The notes under the pieces: generated by a model
The model's input: the letters and a program-made list of their open reading frames with translations, nothing else
Told to the model about the DNA's origin: nothing
Databases searched by the model: none
Assembly (NCBI RefSeq): GCF_008923365.1
Contig: NZ_WBMR01000001.1
Span: forward strand, 1-64,000
Source of the DNA: Actinomadura montaniterrae
Lineage (GTDB): Bacteria; Actinomycetota; Actinomycetes; Streptosporangiales; Streptosporangiaceae
DNA length: 64,000 bases
Reading direction: 5' to 3'
Made by a program: the position numbers and the translations under genes
Part shown: positions 52,361 to 61,832 of the stretch, piece by piece
How positions within the stretch are numbered: the first letter of the stretch is position 1
How the letters are laid out: every line of letters starts with the position of its first letter

Positions 52361-54040
52361 ATGGCCGCCGATCCCCTTTCCCTCCAGGTACCGCGCTTCG
52401 AGATCCTCGGGCGGCTCCGCGCGTGGCGGGGCGAGGAGGAGCTCGACCTCGGGCCGGGCAAGCAGCGCGCGGTGCTGGCCGTCCTCCTGCTGGAACCGAA
52501 CCGGGCGGTCTCGACCGAGGCGATCGTGGACGCCGTCTGGGGGGAGGAGCCGCCCGACAACGGGGCGAACGTCGTGCAGAAGTACGTCGCGGGGCTGCGC
52601 CGCGTGCTGGAACCGGACCGTTCCCCGCGTGCGCCGAGCCGTCTCCTCACGCTGACGAGCGCCGGGTACTCGCTCCATGTCGACCGGGGCGCCCTCGACG
52701 CGGAGGTCTTCCGCGACGACGTCCGCGAGGCGCTGGCCGCTCGCGCGCGAGGCGAGATCGAGGAGGTGCGGTCGCTGTTGCGCGCTGCGCTCGGCCTCTG
52801 GCAGGGGCGAGCGCTGCACGACGTCCGCGGCCGCTTCTTCGACGCGGCACGCGAACGCCTCGCCGACGAACGCGCCGCCGCGGCGGAGGCCGCCGCCGAG
52901 ATCGACCTCGACCTCGGACGGCACGCCGAGCTCGTCCCGGAGCTCCACCGGCTCGTCGCCGACTTCCCCCTCAGGGAAGGGCTGCGCCACCTGCTGATGC
53001 TCGCCCTCTACCGGTCCGGCAGGCAGGCCGAGGCGCTGGCCGCCTACCGGGACGCCCGCGCCTTCCTCACCGAGGAGTTCGGCGTCGAGCCCGGCGACCG
53101 CCTCCAGCACCTCCACCTGGGCATCCTGCGCGGCGATCTTCCGCGGGAGCCCGTCCCGGTGCCGGCGGACGCGACCGCCACCCGGTTGCCGGTCCAGGCG
53201 CACGCGGCGGCACCGCACCTCCCGGCGGACGCGCACGTCGCGGACCTGGCGGAGACGTCCGGATCGGCCGCCACCGCCCCATGGGCCGACGACGCGATCC
53301 CGGCCACGCCACCCCAGCTGGGCTGGGCGGTGCCGGCGCCGCACGCGGGCGCCGCCGTCGACGGCCCGGCGCGCCGGCACCCGTGGCCGCTGCGGCTCGC
53401 GGCGAGCGCCGTCCCGGTCGTCACGTTCGGGATCTGCACCTGGGCGATGATCGCCTACTTCGCCGGACGGCGCCGGAGCACGCGCCTCGGCGCGGCGGCG
53501 GCCGGCTACCTCGTCCTGATCACGGTCTTCCTCACGATCGTCACCAGCGAGGACGCCGACGCGGTCTCGGCGCTGGACGGCGTGGCGATGGGCGCGTGGC
53601 TCGTCACCATGTTCGGCGGCGCGGTCCACGTCGCCGTCCTGACCGCCGACCCGGACGGACCGGGCCGTCCGGCGGGCGCTTCGCGGCTCCCCGCGTCGGC
53701 GATGGTCGACTACATCGAGCGCCGCACGCGCCGCGAGCAGGCGCGTTCGCTGCTCCGGCACCATCCGGAGATGGCGCGCGAACTCGGGATCGGACGCCCC
53801 GACCTCCCGCGCGACTTCGACGACGGCGGCCTGGTGGACGTCAACGCCGTGCCGGAGCGCGTCCTCGCGTCCCTGCCGGGCGTCGGCCCGTACCACGCGA
53901 AGGCGATCGTGACGGCGCGGCGATCGCGCCGCTTCACATCAGCGGAGGACCTCGTCACGCAAGGCGTGCTGCCCGCCCCGGTCGTGCGCGCCCTCGACGA
54001 GGTTCTCGTCGCCGTGCCCCTGCCCGAGCCGAGCCCGTGA
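52361..54040 (+). CDS. SARP/AfsR-type regulator fused to membrane segments and a helix-hairpin-helix domain
   Basis: The 559-residue protein starts with an OmpR-like winged helix (about residues 12-106) and a BTAD domain (112-257), as in SARP regulators. A linker and three membrane segments follow (about 345-367, 376-396, 408-428), then a C-terminal ComEA-like helix-hairpin-helix (LVDVNAVPERVLASLPGVGP, 490-540). Each half exists separately in actinobacteria; this combination puts a DNA-binding activator on the membrane. ATG 52361 follows a GGGGG-rich ribosome site. It is divergent from the lipoprotein gene. Confidence 0.85.
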   Translation: MAADPLSLQVPRFEILGRLRAWRGEEELDLGPGKQRAVLAVLLLEPNRAVSTEAIVDAVWGEEPPDNGANVVQKYVAGLRRVLEPDRSPRAPSRLLTLTSAGYSLHVDRGALDAEVFRDDVREALAARARGEIEEVRSLLRAALGLWQGRALHDVRGRFFDAARERLADERAAAAEAAAEIDLDLGRHAELVPELHRLVADFPLREGLRHLLMLALYRSGRQAEALAAYRDARAFLTEEFGVEPGDRLQHLHLGILRGDLPREPVPVPADATATRLPVQAHAAAPHLPADAHVADLAETSGSAATAPWADDAIPATPPQLGWAVPAPHAGAAVDGPARRHPWPLRLAASAVPVVTFGICTWAMIAYFAGRRRSTRLGAAAAGYLVLITVFLTIVTSEDADAVSALDGVAMGAWLVTMFGGAVHVAVLTADPDGPGRPAGASRLPASAMVDYIERRTRREQARSLLRHHPEMARELGIGRPDLPRDFDDGGLVDVNAVPERVLASLPGVGPYHAKAIVTARRSRRFTSAEDLVTQGVLPAPVVRALDEVLVAVPLPEPSP

Positions 54041-54077
54041 CATCGGCCCGGACGTGCCCGCACCGGCGCGGGCGAGC

Positions 54078-54740
54078 CTAGGCGGTGGCGAGGCCCGTCC
54101 TGTAGGCGATCACGACGAGCTGCGCCCGGTCGCGGGCGTCCAGCTTCGTCATCGCGCGCTGCACGTGGGCGCGGACCGTGAACGGGCTCAGGAACACCCG
54201 CTCGGCGATCTCCTGGTTGGACAGGCCCGTCGCGACCAGCGCCACCATCTCGCGTTCCCGCGGGGTGAGCGCGGCGAGCCGCTCGGGGTCGCGCGGCGGG
54301 CCGTCGTCCGGTGCGGCCAGGAAACGGGCGACCAGCGACCGGGTCGCGGCGGGGGAGAGGAGCGTGTCGCCGGCGGCGATCGTGCGCACGGCGTCCAGCA
54401 GCTCCTCCGCCCCGATGCCCTTGCCGATGAAGCCGCCGGCCCCCGCGCGGAGCGCCTGGGCGACGTACTCGTCGGTCTCGTAGGTGGTGAGGATCAGGAT
54501 GCGGCTGCCGCGCAGGTCCGGGTCCGCGCAGATCTCCGCGGTCGCGGTGAGGCCGTCCACCTCGGGCATCCGGATGTCCATGACCACCACGTCCGGGCGC
54601 AGCTCCCGGGTGAGCCGCACCGCCTCGCGGCCGTCGGCGGCCTCGCCGACCACGGTGATGTCGTCGGCGGTGTCGAGCAGCATCCGGAAGGCGCCCCGGA
54701 GCAGGGCCTGGTCGTCGGCGAGCAGCACGCGGAGCGTCAT
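54078..54740 (-). CDS. NarL-type response regulator
   Basis: The 220-residue protein has a receiver domain (LRVLLADDQALLRGAFRMLL, phospho-Asp in VVMDIRMPEVDG) and a LuxR/NarL helix-turn-helix (LTPREREMVALVATGLSNQEIAERVFLSPFTVRAHVQRAMTKL). Its ATG at 54740 overlaps the end of the kinase gene upstream. The pair lies next to an MMPL exporter gene, whose promoter has a palindrome it might bind. Confidence 0.95.
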   Translation of the reverse strand: MTLRVLLADDQALLRGAFRMLLDTADDITVVGEAADGREAVRLTRELRPDVVVMDIRMPEVDGLTATAEICADPDLRGSRILILTTYETDEYVAQALRAGAGGFIGKGIGAEELLDAVRTIAAGDTLLSPAATRSLVARFLAAPDDGPPRDPERLAALTPREREMVALVATGLSNQEIAERVFLSPFTVRAHVQRAMTKLDARDRAQLVVIAYRTGLATA

Positions 54741-55996
54741 GGCGCGTCCCCGGCCCCTTCGACGGCCGGCGCTCCGCCGATCTCGCGCGCCGCGTCCTTG
54801 GCGGGCGGGAGGGGCAGCTCGGTCGAGACGAGGAAGCCGCCCTCCGGGCGCCTGCCCGCGGAGAGGTGCCCGCCGACCGCGGTGGCGCGTTCGCGCATCC
54901 CGATCAGACCATAACCGGGCGGACGGTCCGTCCCCGCCGACGCGGACGGTGCGGCGCCCCCTCCGTCGTCGGCGACGGAGATGGTCACGCGGTCGCGGTT
55001 CCAGGCGAGGCGCACCCGGGCGCTGCCGGTGCCGGCGTGCTTGGTCACGTTGGTCAGCGCCTCCTGGACGATGCGGTACGCGGTGAGGTCCAATCCGGGC
55101 GGCAGCGGCCTGGCCGTGCCCTCGTGATGCACCGACACCTCCAGGCCCGCGCGGCGGAAGGATTCGAGGAGCGCGGGAAGCCGGGACAGCCCGGGGGCCG
55201 GTTCGGCGGGCGCGGCCGCGTCGCCGGTCTGGCGCAGCAGTCCGACCGTGGCGCGCAGATCGTCGAGCGCGTCGGCGGTGGTGTCGACGAGTTCCCGCAG
55301 GCTCTTGCGGGTCTGCTCGGGACGGGTGTCGAAGAGGTGCGCGGCGACCGTGGCCTGCGCGTTGGCCAGGGTGATCTGGTGGGCCACGAGGTCGTGCAGT
55401 TCCCGGGCGATGCGGACCCGCTCCTCGGCCACCCTGCGGCGCGCCTCGCTGTCCCGGCTCTTCTCGGCCCGCCGGGCCCGCTCCTCCATGGCCGCCAGGT
55501 AGGCCCGCCGGTTCTGCGTCGAGTGCCCGAGGACGCCGGCCACCAGCGGGAACGCCGCCACCGCCGCCACCCTGCTCGCGTCCTGCCACGAGTGGCTCCC
55601 GAACGCGTACGCGAGATCGGAGGCGGCCGGCAGCGCCGCGGCGGCGAGCAGCACCGCGGCCGCCGTGCGCCGTTCGGCGCGCACGGCGAGCGAGTAGGCG
55701 ACGACCACGGCGGGGGCCACGATGAGCGGGCTCAGCAGCAGGTGCAGGGGCGGCACCAGCATGCCGCACGCGGTCGTGGCCGCCATGGCGGCCAGGGGCG
55801 CCCGGTGCCGCGCGGGCAGCACGGCACAGGACGCCACGGCGATGAGGTAGGCGGCGGCGGGCGGCGGCGCCAGCGACTTGTCGTCGACCTGCAGCGCGCC
55901 GCCGAACAGGCAGAGCGCGAACGCGACCGCCGTGATCGTCCCCTCGCGCCACCACGCGCCGCGTGATCGCGAGCCACCGCCGCCCGGGTTCGCCAT
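54737..55996 (-). CDS. NarL-system sensor histidine kinase
   Basis: The 419-residue kinase has several N-terminal membrane segments, the HisKA_3 dimerisation motif RVRIARELHDLVAHQITL and a HATPase domain (LTNVTKHAG, GYGLIGMRERA). It pairs with the response regulator encoded just downstream and lies 7 bp after the MMPL gene on the same strand, so all three may form one transcript. The signal is unknown. Confidence 0.95.
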   Translation of the reverse strand: MANPGGGGSRSRGAWWREGTITAVAFALCLFGGALQVDDKSLAPPPAAAYLIAVASCAVLPARHRAPLAAMAATTACGMLVPPLHLLLSPLIVAPAVVVAYSLAVRAERRTAAAVLLAAAALPAASDLAYAFGSHSWQDASRVAAVAAFPLVAGVLGHSTQNRRAYLAAMEERARRAEKSRDSEARRRVAEERVRIARELHDLVAHQITLANAQATVAAHLFDTRPEQTRKSLRELVDTTADALDDLRATVGLLRQTGDAAAPAEPAPGLSRLPALLESFRRAGLEVSVHHEGTARPLPPGLDLTAYRIVQEALTNVTKHAGTGSARVRLAWNRDRVTISVADDGGGAAPSASAGTDRPPGYGLIGMRERATAVGGHLSAGRRPEGGFLVSTELPLPPAKDAAREIGGAPAVEGAGDAP

Positions 55997-56003
55997 GGCC
56001 GGC

Positions 56004-58229
56004 TCAGCGCCCGTCGACGGGGAGCGGGGCGACCACGTCCGGCACGGTCGCGGAGGCGGGGGCGTCCGCGCTCAGTGCCCGACCCTCGATGTCCACGTTC
56101 GGCAGCACACGCTTCAGGCTACGCGGCAGCCACCAGGCCCGGTGCCCGAGCAGCGCCAGGACCGCGGGCGCGATCGCCATCCGGACCACGAACGCGTCGA
56201 AGGCGACCGCGGAGGCCAGGCCGAGGCCCATCGTCTGGATGGTCGGATTGCTCATCCCGACGAACCCGGTGAACACGCTGATCATGATGATCGCCGCGGC
56301 GGCCACCACGCGCCCGCTGTGCCGGAAACCGCCGACGATCGCCTCGCCGGGGGACGCGCCGTGGACGTAGGCCTCCCGCATCCGGGACAGCAGGAAGACC
56401 TCGTAGTCCATGGCGAGCCCGAACACGATCCCGATGATGAGGATCGGCATCAGCGACATGACGGGCCCGGTCTGCTCGATGCCGATCAGGTCCGCCGCCC
56501 AGCCCCACTGGAACACGGCGACCAGGACGCCGAACGCGGCGCCCACCGACAGCAGGAAGCCGAGCGCGGCCTTGACCGGGACCAGCACCGAGCGGAAGAC
56601 CACCATCAGCAGCAGCACGGCCAGGCCGATGACGACGCTCAGGTAGGGGACGAGCGCGTCGGACATCGCCTCGGAGATGTCGATGTTCAGGGCGGTGGTG
56701 CCGGTCACCAGGACGTCGGCGCCCGTCCGGGCCTCGACGCCGGCGACCGCGTCCCGGATCGCGTGTACCACGTCCTTGGTCTTCTCGTCGGCCGGCGCGG
56801 TCCGCGGGACGGCGGTGAGGACGGCCGTGTCCTTGCCCCGGCTGAGAACCGGGTCACCGACCGACGCGACCCCCTCCACGCCCCGTACCGTCTCGACGAC
56901 CTGGTCCGCGGCGGCTCGCGGGTCGGCGGACCCCCGCATGTCCACGACCACGGTGAGCGGGCCGTTGAAGCCGGGGCCGAAACCCTCCGACAGCAGGTCG
57001 TAGGCGCGGCGCTGGGTGGTCTCCACCGACTTGGACTCGTCGCCGGGCAGCCCGAGTTCCAGGCTCAGCGCCGGCACGGCGACCGCGCCGAGACCGAGCC
57101 CGGCGACCAGCAGCACGGTCACCGGCCGGCGCAGCACGAACCGCGCCCAGCGGGTGCCGAGCCCGGACGCGGCGGCCCCCGGGCGCCCGCCTTCCGGCAC
57201 GCCGCCCTTGCGGACGGCGCGGGACAGGACCCGCCGGCCGAAGGAGCCGAACAATGCGGGCACCAGCGTCAGGGCGACGAGCACGGCGAGCGCCACCGCG
57301 CCCGCGCCGGCCAGCCCCATCTTGGTGAGCTCCGGGATCCCGACGACGCCCAGCCCGGCGAGGGCGATGAAGACGGTCGCGCCGGCGAAGACCACGGCGG
57401 ACCCGGCCGTGCCCACCGCCCGTCCGGCGGCCTCCTCCGGCTCGCCGCCCCGGGCGCGCTCGTCGCGGAACCGGGAGGTGATGAAGAGCGCGTAGTCGAT
57501 GCCGACCGCCAGCCCCAGCATCAGCGCCAGGATGGCGACGGTCGACGTCAGGCCCAGCGGCACCGCCAGCGCGGTGACCAGGCCGAACGCGATGGCCACA
57601 CCCCAGAAGGCGGTCAGCAGCGACAGTCCGGCCGCGACCAGCGAGCCGAGCGCGAGGACCAGCACCACCGCCGCCACCACCACGCCGACGATCTCCGTCG
57701 TGCCGCCCGGCGCCTCTTCCGCGTCCAGGGCCGAACCGCCGATCTCCACGGTCAGCCCCGCGTCCCGGGCCCTGCCCGCGGCGTCCTCCAGGGCCCGCTT
57801 GGTCGGCCCGGTCAGGTCGACGGCGTCCGCGGTGTAGGTGATCGTGGAGTAGGCGATGGTGCCGTCCTTGCCGACGGCCCCGGTCGTGTAGGGGTCGGTG
57901 ACCGACGCGACCTGGTCGCCGCCCTTCAGCGAGCCGAGCGCGTCCTCGACGGCGGCCTTGCTCGCGGCGGCCGTCACCCGCCGCCCGTCCGGGGCCTGGA
58001 ACACCAGGCGGGCGTCGGCGCCCTGGGCGTTGCTCTGCGGAAAGCGCTCGTCCAGCAGGTCGAACGCCTTCTGCGACTCGGTGCCGGGCATGGAGAGGTC
58101 CTCGTCCTGCCCGGCCGGCGCCGTGGCGGCGGCGACCCCGGCCAGTACCAGGACGCCCAGCCACAGGCCGATCACGAGCCGGCGCCGCCGGAAGGCCCAC
58201 CGCCCGATCCGGTAGAGAGATGTCGCCAC
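56004..58229 (-). CDS. MMPL-family (RND) transporter
   Basis: The 741-residue protein has 11-12 membrane segments in two repeats, with MMPL motifs such as GIDYALFITSRFRDE and GLAMDYEVFLLSRMREAY. The first segment is WAFRRRRLVIGLWLGVLVL. MMPL proteins export lipids or drugs. The GTG start at 58229 has GGAG 9 bp upstream; an upstream in-frame ATG at 58292 has no ribosome site. A perfect palindrome lies about 145 bp upstream, between it and the LacI gene. Confidence 0.93.
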   Translation of the reverse strand: MATSLYRIGRWAFRRRRLVIGLWLGVLVLAGVAAATAPAGQDEDLSMPGTESQKAFDLLDERFPQSNAQGADARLVFQAPDGRRVTAAASKAAVEDALGSLKGGDQVASVTDPYTTGAVGKDGTIAYSTITYTADAVDLTGPTKRALEDAAGRARDAGLTVEIGGSALDAEEAPGGTTEIVGVVVAAVVLVLALGSLVAAGLSLLTAFWGVAIAFGLVTALAVPLGLTSTVAILALMLGLAVGIDYALFITSRFRDERARGGEPEEAAGRAVGTAGSAVVFAGATVFIALAGLGVVGIPELTKMGLAGAGAVALAVLVALTLVPALFGSFGRRVLSRAVRKGGVPEGGRPGAAASGLGTRWARFVLRRPVTVLLVAGLGLGAVAVPALSLELGLPGDESKSVETTQRRAYDLLSEGFGPGFNGPLTVVVDMRGSADPRAAADQVVETVRGVEGVASVGDPVLSRGKDTAVLTAVPRTAPADEKTKDVVHAIRDAVAGVEARTGADVLVTGTTALNIDISEAMSDALVPYLSVVIGLAVLLLMVVFRSVLVPVKAALGFLLSVGAAFGVLVAVFQWGWAADLIGIEQTGPVMSLMPILIIGIVFGLAMDYEVFLLSRMREAYVHGASPGEAIVGGFRHSGRVVAAAAIIMISVFTGFVGMSNPTIQTMGLGLASAVAFDAFVVRMAIAPAVLALLGHRAWWLPRSLKRVLPNVDIEGRALSADAPASATVPDVVAPLPVDGR

Positions 58230-58372
58230 GTGCTGATCACTCCAGACACCGCTAGGGAAGGGGAATGCGCGAGATCCGCGCGTCTCCAACACTTCCTTCC
58301 GGCGCCCCGCCGGGGCATCGTCTCCCGCCGCCGTCCTCCCCTAGTGCGCCCGGACCAGCAGCTACACGCGTC

Positions 58373-58390
58373 CTAGTGCCTGCGCACTAG
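58373..58390. promoter_or_regulatory. CTAGTGC palindrome between MMPL and LacI genes
   Basis: CTAGTGC at 58373 and GCACTAG ending at 58390 form perfect 7-bp inverted arms around CTGC; a further half-site CTAGTGC lies at 58341. It lies in the divergent intergenic region and may bind the NarL-type regulator or another repressor. LacI operators usually have a central CG and look different. Confidence 0.5.
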
Positions 58391-58475
58391 CCGAACCGTG
58401 CGGCCATGGCGGGGCCCTGCCTCGCCGGGGCCAGGCGCAGCCCTCCCGCGTCCTTGATCGCGGGATACTGGGGGC

Positions 58476-59501
58476 ATGGAAGAGCCGACTCCGCGCACCG
58501 GGCGGGCGCCCACGAGCGTCGACGTCGCCAGGCTCGCGGGGGTCTCGCAGGCCACGGTGTCCTACGTGCTGAACGACGCGCCCGGGATGCGGATCACCGA
58601 GGCCACCCGCGCCAAGGTCCGGGAGGCCGCGGCCAGCCTCGGCTACGTCCCGCACGCGTCCGCGCGGACGCTGCGCAGCGGCCGCAGCGACATCGTGCTC
58701 ATGCCGCTGCCGAGGGCCGGCATGGGCGCCCTCGCCGCCGCCCACCTCGACGCCCTCGGTGAGGAGCTGCGCCGGCTCGGGTACAAGGTCGTGCTCTACG
58801 GCGACGACCGCGGCAAGGGCATCGGCGCGGCCCGCGACTGGGCGCAGTGGCGCCCGTCCGCCATCCTGGTCGAGGCGGGGCGGCTGACCAGGGCGGCCGT
58901 CCGCCAGCTCCACGACACCGGCATCCCCACGGTCGTGGCGCTCGGCGACGCTCCGTCCCCGCTGGTTCCCACCTTCGTCTTCGACAACGAGGCGATCGGC
59001 GCCCGCGCGGCCGAGCACCTGGCCGAGCGGGGACGCTCCTCCATCGCGGTGCTCATGCCGAGGGAGAAAGGGCTGGAGGTCTACAGCCGTCCTCGCCTCG
59101 CGGGCGTGAGCAGGGTCGCCGCCGCCCACGGGATCGACGTCCAGCCCGTCGACCTCGGCTTCGACGAGGAGGAAGCCGGGGGCCTGGTCGCCCGGTGGGC
59201 CGCCGACCCGCACCGCCCGGACGCGGTGTTCGCCTACAACGACGACTACGCGATGCTCATCATGAGGGCGCTGGAGGACGCCGGCCTCCGCGTTCCCGGC
59301 GACGTGGCGGTCGTCGGGGCCGACGACCTGCCGCTCGCGGCGCTGCTGCGGCCCCGGCTCACCTCCGTGCGCGTCATGGCCGGTCCGACGGCCGCGGACG
59401 TCGCCGAGCGCATCGACGCCATGGTGCGCGACCGCAGCCGCGACCCGTCGATCGTCTTCGAACTGGTCCGGGCCGAGATCGTGGTCCGCGAGTCGTCCTG
59501 A
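58476..59501 (+). CDS. LacI-family transcriptional regulator
   Basis: The 341-residue protein has a LacI helix-turn-helix (TSVDVARLAGVSQATVSYVLNDAPGMRITEATRAKVREAAASLGY) and a periplasmic-binding-like sensor domain ending with AVVGADDLPLAALLRPRLTSVR. It is divergent from the MMPL exporter. No sugar pathway lies beside it in this window, so its regulon is probably elsewhere. Confidence 0.95.
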   Translation: MEEPTPRTGRAPTSVDVARLAGVSQATVSYVLNDAPGMRITEATRAKVREAAASLGYVPHASARTLRSGRSDIVLMPLPRAGMGALAAAHLDALGEELRRLGYKVVLYGDDRGKGIGAARDWAQWRPSAILVEAGRLTRAAVRQLHDTGIPTVVALGDAPSPLVPTFVFDNEAIGARAAEHLAERGRSSIAVLMPREKGLEVYSRPRLAGVSRVAAAHGIDVQPVDLGFDEEEAGGLVARWAADPHRPDAVFAYNDDYAMLIMRALEDAGLRVPGDVAVVGADDLPLAALLRPRLTSVRVMAGPTAADVAERIDAMVRDRSRDPSIVFELVRAEIVVRESS

Positions 59502-59556
59502 GGGGAGCCCCCGGCGGCCCGTGAGCCGAGCGGGCACCGCGCGGCCGTGCTCGCCG

Positions 59557-60342
59557 TCAGCGGCGACGGGCCGGCGCGATGACGCCCAGGCGCGCCCCCG
59601 CGGGGTCGGTCATGATCGCGAAGCGGCCGGGCGGGATGTCGGACGGCGGGACGCGGACCCGGGCGCCGAGCTCGGCGGCCAATGCGGCGGCGGCGTCGCA
59701 GTCGGCGACCTCGAAGTAGGGCGTCCAGCGCGGCACGGCATGGGGCGGCCACTGCTCGTCCATGCGGACCATCCCGGCCACCGCCCGGTCGCCGATCTTG
59801 AAGTTGGTGTAGGTCGGGCCGTAGTACTCCCGCTCGGCGGCGCGCCAGCCGAAGACCGCCCCGTAGAAGGCGCGGGCCCGGTCGACGTCGCGGCACGCCA
59901 GCTCGACCCAGCACAGCGTCGACGGCTCGCCGGCCACCTCGGCCCCCTGGTGCTGGTCGGGTTCCCAGACGGCGAAGGACGCGCCCTCCGGGTCGGCGAA
60001 CAGCGCCATCCGCCCGAACTGGGTGACCTGCACCGGCCCGGTCAGCTCCCGGCCGCCCGCCGCCAGGACGGCGTCCGCGCTGGCGCCGATGCCGGCGGTG
60101 CGGAAGAAGCACGTCCAGGAGGGCGGCAGGGTGTCGTCGGCCATCGGCTGCAGGCCGGCGACCTGCGGCCCCTGAGGTCCGCCGAGCGTGCACATCTCGT
60201 AGTCGCCGAGCGTGTCCACGGTCACCGTGTAGGTCGACCAGCCGAACAGTCCGGAGTAGAACCTCTTGGACGCCTCCAGGTCGGGCGTGCCCAGTTCGGC
60301 CCAAGTCGGCGTTCCAGGTGCGTATTCGGTCACCTCCGGCAT
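59557..60342 (-). CDS. Two-domain VOC family protein
   Basis: The 261-residue protein has two glyoxalase-fold domains (PTWAELGTPDLEASKRFYSGLFGWSTY near the N-terminus; STLCWVELACRDVDRARAFYGAVFGW in the middle), a layout common in actinobacteria. ATG 60342 is chosen, with a GTG at 60351 as an alternative. It is divergent from a P450 gene, and the operator array in between might control both. It may bind hydrophobic small molecules. Confidence 0.85.
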   Translation of the reverse strand: MPEVTEYAPGTPTWAELGTPDLEASKRFYSGLFGWSTYTVTVDTLGDYEMCTLGGPQGPQVAGLQPMADDTLPPSWTCFFRTAGIGASADAVLAAGGRELTGPVQVTQFGRMALFADPEGASFAVWEPDQHQGAEVAGEPSTLCWVELACRDVDRARAFYGAVFGWRAAEREYYGPTYTNFKIGDRAVAGMVRMDEQWPPHAVPRWTPYFEVADCDAAAALAAELGARVRVPPSDIPPGRFAIMTDPAGARLGVIAPARRR

Positions 60343-60426
60343 GGCACCCACGCTAGAAGCGGGCGCGCAATATCCGCGGATGCCCTCGTGACCGGGCGTG
60401 CAAAGACCGCTTCAAGCGTTGTCTCC

Positions 60427-60456
60427 TTGACGCGCGCCGGAACCGGATGCTAAACA
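60427..60456 (+). promoter_or_regulatory. Putative sigma70-type promoter for the P450 gene
   Basis: TTGACG at 60427 and TAAACA at 60451 are separated by 18 bp. The -10 lies within the first operator palindrome. It is about 100 bp upstream of the P450 start. Confidence 0.5.
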
Positions 60457-60485
60457 GTCGTTCAGCATTAAACACCTGTTCAGCA
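60448..60485. promoter_or_regulatory. TGCTAAAC / GTTCAGCA operator array before the P450
   Basis: TGCTAAAC-AGTC-GTTCAGCA at 60448-60467 is an inverted repeat with one mismatch; a second GTTCAGCA lies at 60478, 18 bp after the first, facing TTAAAC at 60468. The array resembles TetR operators and overlaps the proposed -10. No TetR gene is adjacent. Confidence 0.6.
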
Positions 60486-60554
60486 TGGCCCGTCGACCGC
60501 CGCCCCCCGGCGAGACGGCCCCCTTCCCCACGACCCCCCCTGGAGGTGCGGCAG

Positions 60555-61757
60555 GTGAACGCCGGCGGCGAGATCTACTGGGACCCCTACGACGCTGCGC
60601 TCGCGCAGGACCCGTACCCGACCTACCGGCGGCTCCGCGAGGAGATGCCGCTCTACCACAACGGCAAGCACGACTTCTACGCCCTCACCCGGGCCGCCGA
60701 CGTGGCGCGCGGGCTGCCGGACTGGCGGACGTTCTCCTCCGCCCGCGGCGACATCCTGGAGATCGTCCAGTCGGGCCTGGAGATCCCGTCGGGCACCGTC
60801 ATCTTCGAGGACCCGCCGACCCACGACATCCACCGCCGCCTGCTGTCCCGGCTCTTCACCCCCCGGCGGATCGCGATGCTGGAGCCGAAGGTGCGCGACT
60901 TCTGCGTCCGCACCCTCGACCCGCTCACCGGCCTGGACGGCTTCGACCTGGTCGCCGCCGTCGGCGCGGAACTGCCGATGCGGGTCATCGGCATGCTGCT
61001 CGGCATCCCCGAGGCGGACCAGCCCGCGATCCGCGACATGGTGGACGACTCGCTGCGCACCGAGGACGGCGGCCGCATGGACCTCGACGGCGGCGCGGTC
61101 CTCAACGCCGAGGCGTTCGGCGAGTACATCGACTGGCGCCGCGAGCACCCGTCCGACGACCTCATGACCGAGCTGCTGACCGCCGAGTTCGAGGACGAGC
61201 ACGGCGAGACGCGCACCCTCACCCGCGACGAGGTGCTCACCTACGTCTCGGTCGTCGCGGGCGCGGGCAACGAGACGACCGGGCGCCTCATCGGCTGGGC
61301 CGGGGCCGTCCTGGCACGCCACCCCGGCGCCCGCCGCGAACTGGTCGCCGACCCGTCGCTGATCCCCAACGCCATCGAGGAGATCCTGCGGTACGAGCCG
61401 ACCGGCCACTCCATCGCCCGCTACGTCACCCGGGACGTGGAGCTGCACGGCCAGACCGTCCCGGCCGGGAGCGCCATCGTGTTCATCGTCGCCTCCGCCA
61501 ACCGCGACGAAGACCGCTACCCCGACCCCGACCGCTTCGACATCCACCGCAGCATGGGCCACCTGCTCACCTTCGGCCTCGGCGGCCACTACTGCCTGGG
61601 CGCCGCGCTGGCCCGCCTGGAGGGCAGGATCGCCCTGGAAGAGATCCTGAAACGCTTCCCCACCTGGGAGGTCGACTGGGACAACGCCAAGCTCGCCCAG
61701 ACCTCGACCGTCCGAGGCTGGGAGACCCTCCCCCTGATCGTCGGCACGTCCGCCTGA
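60555..61757 (+). CDS. Cytochrome P450
   Basis: The 400-residue protein has all bacterial P450 markers: I-helix AGAGNETT (residues 235-242), ExxR in EILR (276-279) and the haem loop FGLGGHYCLG with Cys347. The GTG start at 60555 has GGAGG 8 bp upstream; an ATG-like start at 60447 would lie within the operator. No ferredoxin gene is adjacent, so redox partners are elsewhere. The substrate is unknown; steroid or terpene hydroxylation is common in such clans. Confidence 0.95.
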   Translation: MNAGGEIYWDPYDAALAQDPYPTYRRLREEMPLYHNGKHDFYALTRAADVARGLPDWRTFSSARGDILEIVQSGLEIPSGTVIFEDPPTHDIHRRLLSRLFTPRRIAMLEPKVRDFCVRTLDPLTGLDGFDLVAAVGAELPMRVIGMLLGIPEADQPAIRDMVDDSLRTEDGGRMDLDGGAVLNAEAFGEYIDWRREHPSDDLMTELLTAEFEDEHGETRTLTRDEVLTYVSVVAGAGNETTGRLIGWAGAVLARHPGARRELVADPSLIPNAIEEILRYEPTGHSIARYVTRDVELHGQTVPAGSAIVFIVASANRDEDRYPDPDRFDIHRSMGHLLTFGLGGHYCLGAALARLEGRIALEEILKRFPTWEVDWDNAKLAQTSTVRGWETLPLIVGTSA

Positions 61758-61832
61758 CCACTCCCCGCCGGCGCCGGTGACCGGATCCGGGCGCCCTGGC
61801 CACCGTCCCGCCACGCGGCGCGTCTACCGGTT

